The notes beneath the pieces were generated by a model, which did not search any database, was not told where the DNA came from, and saw only the letters and a program-made list of their open reading frames with translations. The translations under genes were made by a program, and so were the position numbers. Shown piece by piece: positions 55,815 to 64,000 of a stretch of DNA of 64,000 nucleotides. Numbering within the stretch: the first letter of the stretch is position 1; each line of letters begins with the position of its first letter. This DNA comes from Mesorhabditis belari (taxonomy: Eukaryota > Nematoda > Chromadorea > Rhabditida > Rhabditidae), in NCBI GenBank assembly GCA_958450365.1, contig CAUEEP010000903.1, positions 248,001-312,000 of the forward strand. Reading direction: 5' to 3'.

Positions 55815-56811
55815 TTAGGTACGGAAAAAATTAATGTCGTATTTGTGGGTCTTACTTTCCGGCGTTGCCTACGCGGCTGCAAATGCTTATTGACCTTGGG
55901 TCTTTCTATATATTTGAGTATTTTTTTCTCAATTTTCTTTTCTGTTTAACACTTTTGCTTAGACCTTCCTTAATGGTTTTTTTCAGGTTGTTTTACTACA
56001 ATGGAAAATCGAGCCTTTCGCCTTCTCTTCTTGTATGAGTTCAAGCTTTTCAATGCATCAGAAGCGACCCAAAACATCAATCAAGTTTTTGGGGAAAACA
56101 AAGCTGAAGTTCGAGCAGTTCAGCGCTGGTTCAAACGATTACGGGAAGGCGACGAGGATCTTAATGACAAGGAAGGCCGAGGACGCCATGATAGTCTCGA
56201 CAATGACGAATTAAAGGAGCTGGTAGAAGCGGATCCCAGAACAGCGGAGGCAGAATTAGTAACGCACTTTGGAGTTACTCCACACACAATTGGGAACCAT
56301 CTCAAGGAAATCGGAAAAGTAAAAAAGTTGAAAAATTGGGTGCCTCATCAGTTGAACGAATATCAAAAATTGCACCGTTACCTCACATCGTATTCATTGC
56401 TGTTTCGTAACCAAAAGGAGCCATTTCTGGATCGAATTGTAACTTGTGATGAAAAATGGGTCCTCTACGATAACCGAAAACGCAAAGCCGAATGGCTAGA
56501 TAAAGGATAACCATCGAACCCCTTTCCAAAGCCCAATCTACACCCAAAGAAGTTTCTTCTCAGTGTTTGGTGGTCGCAGAAAGGTCCGATCCATTATTCA
56601 ATTGCTACTCAAAGGGAGGTCGAAAATGGCATCAAGGAGTTTATCGATTCAATGGGGTCCGCGTTCTACACTTTAGGAATTGAAAAATTAGCCAAACGTT
56701 GGCAATCATGTATAGATTCTACTGGTTTTTACTTTGATTAAATTGCTTTTGAAATAAAAATTTTATGAACGTTGGAACTTTAGTGAAAAAATACGACATT
56801 AATTTTTTCCG
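55815..56811 (+). mobile_element. Cecropia-type mariner, internally deleted
   Basis: Left end TA|TTAGGTACGGAAAAAATTAATG; right end the inverse (CATTAATTTTTTCCG) with the outermost bases lost. The transposase (from 56001) keeps the HTH half: MENRAFRLLFLYEFKLFNAS, VQRWFKRLREGDEDLNDKEG, WVPHQLNEYQ, RIVTCDEKW (first Asp), then a stop after LDKG; it continues WWSQKGPIHYS and jumps to VENGIKEFIDS and FYFD, so the region with the second and third Asp is deleted. The sequence style is that of the cecropia subfamily (as Hsmar1). Confidence 0.85.
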
Positions 56812-56999
56812 CTGTAGTCGCTGTAGTAATGACGCTAGTAGGTTCGAAATTTAAAAAGTATTTGACAACTTTCGAGCTAGATCACTACAATTTGAGTAGA
56901 AGAAAAGAAGACACTGACTTATACAAGATTCAATGAAGTTATTGTGGTAATTTTTAGCTGAGCAAATCTTGGCAGCAACTAATAAGCACAACAATTGCA

Positions 57000-57215
57000 G
57001 ATCTCGAGGTCATGATCGTCCCCGTGGGGATCGAGATCGAGGGGACCGGGACGTGAACGTGAGGGCCATGAACGTTCACCAGAAAGACGCAGCGGCGGCG
57101 ACCGCTCGCCGAAAAGGCGAAGCCGGCTAGTTTTAAAAATTGTCTTTGTTTACAGCTGATTTAGGTCACCATCCCCTAAACGTAAAGCTTCTCCACAAAG
57201 GCAAAGACGGTAATA
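57000..57215 (+). pseudogene. RS-rich fragment of a splicing factor
   Basis: After TTGCAG comes RSRGHDRPRGDRDRGDRD, a one-base slip, then REREGHERSPERRSGG and DRSPKRRSR; a short intron ends GATTTAG and the next exon reads SPSPKRKASPQRQRR with TAA. Arg/Ser- and Arg/Asp-rich tails of this kind belong to SR-type splicing factors. The RNA-binding part is absent, so the exact gene cannot be named. Confidence 0.5.
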
Positions 57216-57239
57216 GAGCTTTGCACTTTTTTTCATGAA

Positions 57240-58200
57240 AATTATTTAGATTTCGATCACCAAGGCAGCAATCTCTGCAATCTCTCGAATATGCGAATAT
57301 GTAAAGCCTATGTAAGGCAACTGTTGTTCATTTGATGAATTGATCATTTTATTGAAAACTTGAGGGCGCTTCGTCAATACGTACTTCTAAATGGTGTATT
57401 TCCGACAGAACCTCATTCAGTAGAGGTCTACTTCAGTCACCTGACGCTAATCGATGGAGAAATTCTCAAATGCTTACAATCTCTGTCCTTTTCTCAATAC
57501 AATTGCTACAAATCACAATTTACAAGTCCGAGTTTTCTTTCCGAAACACCATGGACAAAAGTTCCCGTCCTCCGAGGCAATTTGTCGTTATTTTCTGCGC
57601 AAAATCATTTACGCTAGTTTTAGATTTATGCTTTTCTCTCGGATCCATCAAATAATACATCAAATTATACTCATAAAATGCTGTTGAAGTTGAAGCTGCC
57701 TCTTTTCAATTCCATTTCAGAGTCGCGTTTTTGGCGATTTCATCTATGCGGCAAATGGCAAATTGAATGATATACAATTACACGGTTTGTATGATTAGAC
57801 GTTACACGTTATTCATTACACGGTTTGTCTATTTGAACAATATATCGAGATAGTGAAAAGGGAATTCAACTCATTTGAAGCTAAGATTGTACATCGACAA
57901 CTCATGAAGTTGGAATTGTTCATTTGAATCTGGTGTAGCTTCTTATTCCTGCTTTATGCTGCATATTAAAATACGAAAAATAAAGTAGCATCCTCCTTCA
58001 GAACGGGCACAACATGATCTCTCGACTGAGAAGTCATTTGATGGCGATTAGGAGATGATCCAACAAATCCGTCGGTTCGGGTTTGAGCTCTGATTCATTC
58101 CAACAATCAGCAATTGGGGCTTGGCAGTAAAACTGAGCCTATTCCTTTTAATCAAGGAATTTAAAGCTCATATTTTCCCATTAGGTTCATATTCGAATTT
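57240..58200. other. Interval with one repeated exon
   Basis: Contains the copy of the SRVFGDFIYAANGKLND exon (57718-57770). Otherwise AT-rich with no recognisable gene. Confidence 0.3.
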
Positions 58201-58204
58201 TTGA

Positions 58205-58415
58205 GAACTTCAGGAAGAAAAATCAAGACAAATCGACGAGTTGAGGGACGAAAAGAGCGACCTTCACGAAGAATTGTCAGTTTCCTCATGCTGATGTCCA
58301 TTGATGTTTAACACGTTTATCTAATAGTCTATTCAGGAGCGACGAGAGAGCAAAATACTTGCAGCTTCAGGCGGAATTCTGGGTTTTTGGGAAAACTTTT
58401 TATATGAGATTTTGA
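58205..58415 (+). CDS. Coiled-coil minigene, convergent with lectin K
   Basis: End of exon 1 (ENFRKKNQDKSTS-like in one frame; IDELRDEKSDLHEE in the expected one), donor GTCAGT, exon 2 58337-58415 open: ERAKYLQLQAEFWVFGKTFY, MRF, TGA. The start region is missing, the sequence before about 58205 being unrelated, and a short deletion (AATCAAGACAAATC) affects exon 1. The stop lies 112 bases from that of lectin K. Confidence 0.4.
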
Positions 58416-58527
58416 AAAAAGAATTCAGAAATAAAGAAAAAGATAATGTGCAGTTGTGTGTTTTCAGAAGACTCAATGAGACGGGATTTATTGGTTTTTC
58501 TCCACGGAAAAGAACAGAAAGCATTTC

Positions 58528-60266
58528 TCAGAATTGAGAGCTCCTTTTGCAGATAAAAGGAGGCTGGATGGTAGGACGATTTACCAGCCATTTCCCATTC
58601 CCATCAAGCTGAAATGTGTTCATTTCTGATGGACTCCTTTGATAAAACACTTTGCGTTATTTTGCACAAAAAATCTCCTAAGATTAATCGAAATATTTTT
58701 GGATTAATTATGCATTGGAATTTGGAATAAATATTGATGATTTCATCTTGGAAAACTCACCCTAGCGTGTGTGTGTCCGAATCCGGCTGTCCACCCCTCC
58801 AATTCGTGAAATCCACCGAACTTCCATCCGTCCATTCCAAAGCATTTCCTTTGTTCGGATTTTTCTGAATAAAGAAATTTTTATGTTCAGACATTGATAT
58901 TTCGATTCGATTTTCCTTTTTTCTTACTGAAATTATTCTAGTTTCCCAATTGATACCATTATTTCTATCAAAGAACTATCAGTCAAACGAATCAGTTCTT
59001 CACAAAAAGTCTTCCGAAAATAGCTGAAAGAATTATTGCTATCTTTTTATTTGGTTCTTTCAATAAGAAAAATTCAACCTTCATTCCGATCCAAAACGCA
59101 TCATTCGAATCAACAGCTTTCGCTGAAATAAAAATCGACTCTTTTTGGTTTATAAAAAATAAATTTCTACGAAAATCAGGAATTTTCAGAACTGAATCAC
59201 TTCGATTTCTTACCGAGTTCCCAAACAAAATCGTTCTCTTCCTGACTGTGAATTGAGACTAAATGGCCCTTTCGACTCACACAATATGCCATGGCTTCAT
59301 CAAATGTCATATGATGATTGAAAGCCTTGAGATGAATATAATCCTGGTTCACAACATCCGCCAAACCTTGTAGCAAGAAGCGGTTTTTGCCAAATACGAC
59401 CATCCATCCCGATACAGATCGAAGAGATTCATCGTTCGATTTCTGAATTTCTTCGAAAAACTTTACTTCAGACTTTTAGACAAATGCTCTGAAAGAAGCT
59501 CGCATTTTAACTACATATTGAGCTTGTCAAAAAGAAGATTACAAAATTAGTACAATTGTGCTTCGAGATCGTCGTTCTTCCTTTTCGTCTCGGCGATTTT
59601 CCCCATTAAATTCGCCTCGATTTGAGCCATTTTCGTGGAGGTAGTCCTTGACATTTCGCCGACTTTGGAATCCCTAAAATTTTGGAATTTTGAGTTTTTC
59701 TAGAAACTGTTCGATTTTATCTATAGTTTATGTTGAGCCTGTCAAAAAAGAAGATGACAAATTTACTACAATTGTGCTTCGAGATCGTCGTTCTTCCTTT
59801 TCGTCTCGGCGATTTTTCTTTCCAATTCTCGATTTCTCTCACTTCTGTCAACCAAATCAGTCTGCAACTTCGCCATTTTCCTTGACATTTCGGCGACTTT
59901 GGAATCTCTAAAAGTGTCTCATCCTGAGATATTTCTTTAAGGGATCTCAAGACTCACATCTCTTTCAAATCAGCACCAATCTTCGTCGATCGATCATCAC
60001 TTTGTGAGATTTTCGAATTGATCTTCGTGAATTCATCACTTCTTTCCTTTTGTTCACATTGGCTGAAAAAGATGAGCTTGAATTCTTCAAGATTTGTTCA
60101 TTTCACCCACATTTCCGTCTCGAGTCCACAGATTTTTCCTCGAGCTTCGAAGAGTTCTTGTTGCGTTTCATTCCTGAAAGGTCTTGCCATTGAGACCCTC
60201 CAAACCATGCAAAAATAACTCACAAATCTGTGTGCCGCTTCTCGATCCCTGACCGTTTTATTATCC
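58528..60266 (-). pseudogene. Lectin K: long-coil lectin, slipped dinucleotide repeat
   Basis: Minus-strand exons 60224-60266, 60111-60173, 59958-60062, 59770-59907, 59554-59673 (coil), 59367-59442, 59214-59325, 59079-59122, 58761-58864, 58528-58608 (CTLD). The coil exons from 60173 down are open and symmetric. The CTLD has TASCYK, restoring the canonical CYK cysteine lost in all other copies, and a QPD motif. A (GT)5 run at 58767-58776 gives two extra bases in the loop exon (104 instead of 102), which shifts the last exon (GKW...FICK). No first exon is joined: the MPEMTEE-type exon at 60790-60872 carries a stop. Confidence 0.7.
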
Positions 60267-60344
60267 CTGAAAGAATTAAAGAATATTAAATGGAGTTTGG
60301 CGGGGAACACACATGAAAATACCCACATTTATTTCAGGCTTCAC

Positions 60345-61240
60345 AAAGAGTCTGCTATTTCGAAAATCACGGAAAAAGGCAATACTGTGGGGAATAGCCA
60401 CCAAAACAAGTTCTCTAATCCTGGTAGTCTAAATCTTGGTAAATTATTGAGAAAATCCGAGTGATCTCATTCTATTTCTTGCCCCGAATCATTGTTGTTT
60501 TGTAGCAGTTTTCGTTTCCAATTTTCGCTGAAATGAAGATTGATTGTTTTTGGTTGACGAGCGATGACTAAACGAATCGGGCATTCCCCTCCTTTCTCTT
60601 TATTTGGTAAGAAATCCGTATTTTGCTTGGCAACAAATTTCTTGTTTGATTTTCTCATCAATTCTGCTTATTTAGTAGCCTTTTCCTTTAATTTTCACTT
60701 GTTCTTCGAGAAAATTCAAAATTAAATTAAAGACTTTTTTTGATAGAAGCAAAGATTTGGTAAAAAAAACCCATCAATCGGTTTCCAGCTAGGCGATTTT
60801 CTTCAACGAGATGGCCGGTTTTTCTATGCGTTTGACACTCTTTGCAGGCAATTCTTCAGTCATTTCGGGCATTTCTGGAGATTTGGAAAAAGAAGAGATG
60901 CTCTGAAGACATCGAGGAGGGAAAGCAAGATTCCAGAGATTCTACAACCAACCTCATCATCCTGATGCCTCGGTGTCTCAAGGTTTTTATGATCTTCTTT
61001 CTTTGTCTCGAGTTCGATTTGAGAAATTTGATTTGAGAAAGCTACTCCTCATCCGAATCAACATCACTCAAGTTCAAAATCTCTCCAAATTTCTCACTCA
61101 TTGCTTCTCAGTCTCAGTGCCCTCGATAAATTTCCTGATCATGATTTCCAGGAGGCAAAGCGGGGGCTCTTAGGTTCGAGTCTGGTAGCTGATTGCCTTT
61201 TTTCTTTTTCTAGGTTTTAATGCCTTGAGCAGTTTCCGTT
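60345..61240 (-). repeat. Arm of the large inverted duplication, intergenic part
   Basis: Inverse copy of about 25745-27935 without the DD37D element. It contains a lectin upstream block (plus orientation, 60580-60710), the MPEMTEE-type first exon with an in-frame stop (minus, 60790-60872), the SINE-like fragment (61145-61230) and the reading MSEKFGEILNLSDVDSDEE (minus, about 61030-61095), which is conserved in both arms but has no clear splice donor. Confidence 0.55.
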
Positions 61241-61765
61241 TTAGAGAAGTTTTGTTTAGCTATGCTTTTTACAACAATGCTCTGCTTTAACACAAAACAA
61301 CTTAAAAAACATAGAACAACCAAAACAACAATCAACAATGATGACACCTCGAGGAGCTTTGAATTTTAGAGTTGGAGAAGTCAAAAAGGCTCTAGGAAAA
61401 ATTGTTTACGCCGAGGGAGAAAGATAGCTTCCCCCGCGGGGATTGAGGAACAATTGTGGCGATTTGATGGGAACGGTCGGTTCAGTTGACCTTCCCCGAA
61501 AGTAGTCTCCTGATAACTCCGCGTTTTCTCACTCACCAACTTCACACGAACTGACGGCTTTCTTTTTCCCGAAATGCTAATTTTTTTTGCACGAAGTTCT
61601 ATCCGAAGCGATTCTTTCAACGGCTTAATGAGTCAATCGCTTTCCTAAACAATTTCAGAGCTCTCAAAAGCTCTTTTCCGTAAAAAAACAATTGTTTATC
61701 GGATCGTCCCTCCATTCGTTCTTCCCATTTCCCCGTATTCAAAACTAATCAACCAATTCAGCGGA

Positions 61766-63733
61766 ATGGGTGTGATGGCCGTCGGTCCATTCATCACGAT
61801 TCTCCTCCTTTTCCATCAAATTTCATCGTCCATTCAAGAAAGCGTTCAAGTGGATCCATCCACGTATTCTTTTCCCTTCAAATAGCTATGTTTTCAACCA
61901 TTCAGATCTCCGAATGATCGAGATGAAATTCTGTCTGGTGATCGTAGTACTTTGAAGTTGGTCAGAAAGGGATTTTTCGATGATCTTAGATTTCAGCTGT
62001 AAAAAGGATTGTCCGGATACCGTTCTCTTGAGATCTTGTCAAAGAAATCTGTTGGTTTTTTGGGAGAAGAGCGAAATTGATAGAATAAACAAGAAATAGG
62101 CTTGAGTGTCTCAATGACAAGACTTTTCAGGAATCAAACCCAACAAGAATTCGTCGAGGCCCAAGGAAAAATCAGCGGACTCGAGAGGGAAATGTGGGTG
62201 AAATCAAAAATCAAGAATTCAAGCTCATCTTTTTTGGATTTTGAGTAGTGGGTAATTTGAGTATTCAGCGCAAGAGAGCGGAACGAAACGAAGGACAAAG
62301 ACGTCGAGATGAGTCGATTGACAGCAAAAATGGCTCAAATCGAGGCGAATTTAATGGGGAAAATCACCGAGACGAAAAGGAAGAACGACGACCTCGAAGC
62401 ACAATTGTACTAATTTTGAAATTTTCTTTTTGACAAGCTCAATATATAGTAAAAATCCGAACTTTTTTCAGAAGAACTCAAAATACGGAAGCAAGAGACG
62501 GAAAAGCCAAGATTCGAGAGCTTGAAGGGAAAATCAACGCGTTGCAGAGCAAGACCTCTGACCCGGAAACCCAAATGTGAGTCTATTTGGTATCTCTTGT
62601 GGACTGCGACTTGAGAAAACAGTCTTTTTTGACCCTTTTTTTGAAAACACCCATTTCAGTCAATCCAATCAACTCCCCTCTTAACAATTTAAAAGAGAAA
62701 ACAAAATGGCCGAAATCAAGAGGTTGCGGGCAGATTTATGGGTTTTTTTAAGGAAATAGATTGAGTATTTGTCTAAAGGATCTGGACTAATGTTTTCCGA
62801 AGAAATTCAGAAACCGGACCATGAATCTCTTGGATCTGTATCGGGATGGATGGTCGTATTTGGCAAAAACCGCTTCTTGGTACAAGGTTTGGTGGATGTT
62901 GTGAATGAGGATTATCTTCATCTCAAGGCTTTCGATCAAAATATGAGATTCGATGAAGCCGTGGCATATTGTGCAGGCCAAAAGGGCCATTTAGTCACAA
63001 TTCACAGTCAGGAAGAGAACGATTTTGTTCAGAAACTCGGTAAGAAATCGAAATGATTCAATTCTGAAAATTCATGATTTTCGTAGAAATTTATGTTTTA
63101 TAAACCAAAAACAATCGATATTTATTTCAGGGAAAACTGTTACTTCGGATTGGGTGTTCTGGATCGGACTGAAGGTTGAATTTTTCTTATTGAAAGACAT
63201 AAATAAATATATAGAAACTAATGATTCTTTCAGCTATTTTCGGAAGGCTTTTTGTGAAAAAATGATTCGTTTGACTGATAGTTCTTTGATAGAAATAATG
63301 GTTTCAATTGGGAAACTAGAAGAATTTCAGGAAGAAAAAAGGAAAATCGGATCGAAATATCAATGTCTAAACATAAAAATTTCTTTATCCAGAGCAATCC
63401 GAACAAAGAAAATGCTTTTGAATGGACGGATGGAAGTTCGGTGGATTTCACGAATTGGGATGAAGGGGAGCCGTATTTGTACACCCACACTTATGTGAGA
63501 TTTTCAACGTGAAATCATCGATATTTATTCCAATTTCCAATGCATAATTTGATCCAAAAATATTTGGATCAATCTTAGGAGATTTCTTTTTGTGAAATAA
63601 GGCAAAGTGTTATATCAAAGGATTTCGATCAGAAATGAACTCATTTCAGCTTGGGAGCTACGATGGGAAATGGCGGGTCTATGCTCCTTTCTACCAGTTG
63701 GGTCTTATCTGCAAAAGTCGCTCTCAATTCTGA
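61766..63733 (+). CDS. Lectin G: intact coiled-coil C-type lectin-like gene, reference copy
   Basis: Exons 61766-61863, 61906-61998, 62131-62193, 62269-62406, 62472-62576, 62811-62886, 62928-63039, 63131-63174, 63393-63494 and 63650-63733 total 915 bases, 304 aa, open and in phase. Residues 1-25: signal peptide or anchor (MGVMAVGPFITILLLFHQ). Residues about 40-165: coiled coil (QTQQEFVEAQGKISGLE, EMSRLTAKMAQIEANLMGKI). Residues about 170-304: CTLD with DGWSYLAKTASWYK, FDEAVAYC, IHSQEENDF, FWIGLK, FEWTDGSSVDFTNW, EPY, GKWRVYAPFY and LICK. It keeps only the outer cysteine pair and lacks a proper EPN/QPD and WND, so Ca2+-dependent sugar binding is doubtful. The coil exon at about 62685-62738 has lost both splice sites; skipping it keeps the frame. 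Probably secreted as coil-joined oligomers. Confidence 0.88.
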
Positions 63734-63849
63734 TAAATGCTTTTCGTTCTTTTCTGCGGGACGAAAACCAATAAATCCCATCTTATTCATTTTTCTGAAA
63801 ACACACAACTGCACATTATCTTTTTCTTTATCTCTGAAACCTTTGTTCA

Positions 63850-63937
63850 AAATCTCATATTAAAAGTTTTCCCAAAAGCCCAGAATTCCGCCTGAAGCTG
63901 CAAGTATTTTGCTCTCTCGTCGCTCCTGAATAGACTA
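63850..63937 (-). pseudogene. Minigene exon 2, cut by a transposon
   Basis: Minus strand: ERAKYLQLQAEFWAFGKTF and a stop at about 63850, acceptor TATTCAG at about 63928. Just upstream the intron is cut by the Tc1-type end starting at 63938. Convergent with lectin G, about 115 bases stop to stop. Confidence 0.5.
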
Positions 63938-64000
63938 CAGTGTGTTTCAAATTCTTAAACGCACCCTCTAAAATAGCGAATTTTGCACTTTGAGCACCGC
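63938..64000 (+). mobile_element. Start of a Tc1-type element, cut by the window end
   Basis: After GACTA comes CAGTGTGTTTCAAATTCTTA then ACGCACCCTCTAAAATAG, related to the solo end at 3042-3106. The rest lies beyond the window. Confidence 0.5.

Noticed and set aside
62769..63056. Continuous frame with VVFGKNRFLVQGLVDVV in every lectin copy
   Set aside because: It is an unspliced shadow: the family reading comes from the other frame before a 40-41 base intron, and lectin J breaks the continuous frame in that intron.
1..64000. CRISPR arrays, bacterial operons, rRNA genes
   Set aside because: No evenly spaced short repeats, no ribosome-binding-site operons and no rRNA-like stretches; the DNA is plainly eukaryotic.

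Overview
The window looks like nematode nuclear DNA, most likely from a rhabditid (Caenorhabditis-like) worm. It is AT-rich, and its genes are split by very short introns (about 40-70 bases) with TTTCAG-type acceptors. It carries many mariner/Tc1 elements and CR1-type LINEs. The species cannot be fixed from the sequence. Two stretches (about 13925-13990 and 38060-38270) look like low-quality read ends, so some isolated frameshifts may be sequence errors.

The backbone is an array of eleven related loci of one gene family. Each has an N-terminal exon, a run of small coiled-coil exons, and a C-terminal C-type lectin-like domain (CTLD) spread over five exons. The loci are A (+, 456-2063), B (-, 3228-4256), C (+, 6733-8828), E (+, 13560-15471), F (-, 22978-24912), H (+, 36155-41147), I (-, 43844-45552), J (+, 49904-51382), L (-, 55063-55573), K (-, 58528-60266) and G (+, 61766-63733). 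G (304 aa), I (248 aa) and J (248 aa) splice into complete open frames. F misses only by one base. The others are broken. The CTLD frame seen in raw translation is misleading, because a conserved 40-41 base intron lies in the middle of it. Nearly every lectin locus has, 60-170 bases past its stop, a convergent two-exon gene or remnant for a short (about 70 aa) coiled-coil protein, so the repeating unit is a convergent gene pair.

Between the lectin units lie fragments of other genes. These are an almost intact SmF (snRNP core) gene at 32790-33241 beside a broken CWC22/nucampholin-like gene at 33500-35484, a second broken inverted SmF copy at 54504-54690, an RS-rich splicing-factor fragment at 57000-57215, an intact small CxxC protein gene at 28136-28450, an envelope-like retroelement fragment at 46795-47709, and several unrecognised exon blocks present in two or three copies.

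Mobile DNA is dense. It includes a mariner with an uninterrupted transposase (19882-21147) nested inside an older mariner, a Tc1-like element with long inverted repeats (11125-12759), a DD37D element (26549-27845), three tandem 5'-truncated mariners (29860-32059), a CR1-like LINE inserted into the CTLD of lectin H (36889-40287), a second truncated LINE (48085-49750), other mariners at 10170-10690, 52882-54124 and 55815-56811, and tRNA-headed SINE-like repeats. A large inverted duplication pairs about 22.8-27.9 kb with 60.3-63.9 kb. The overall picture is a fast-evolving family that expands by local, often inverted, duplication, with transposons marking and breaking the copies.
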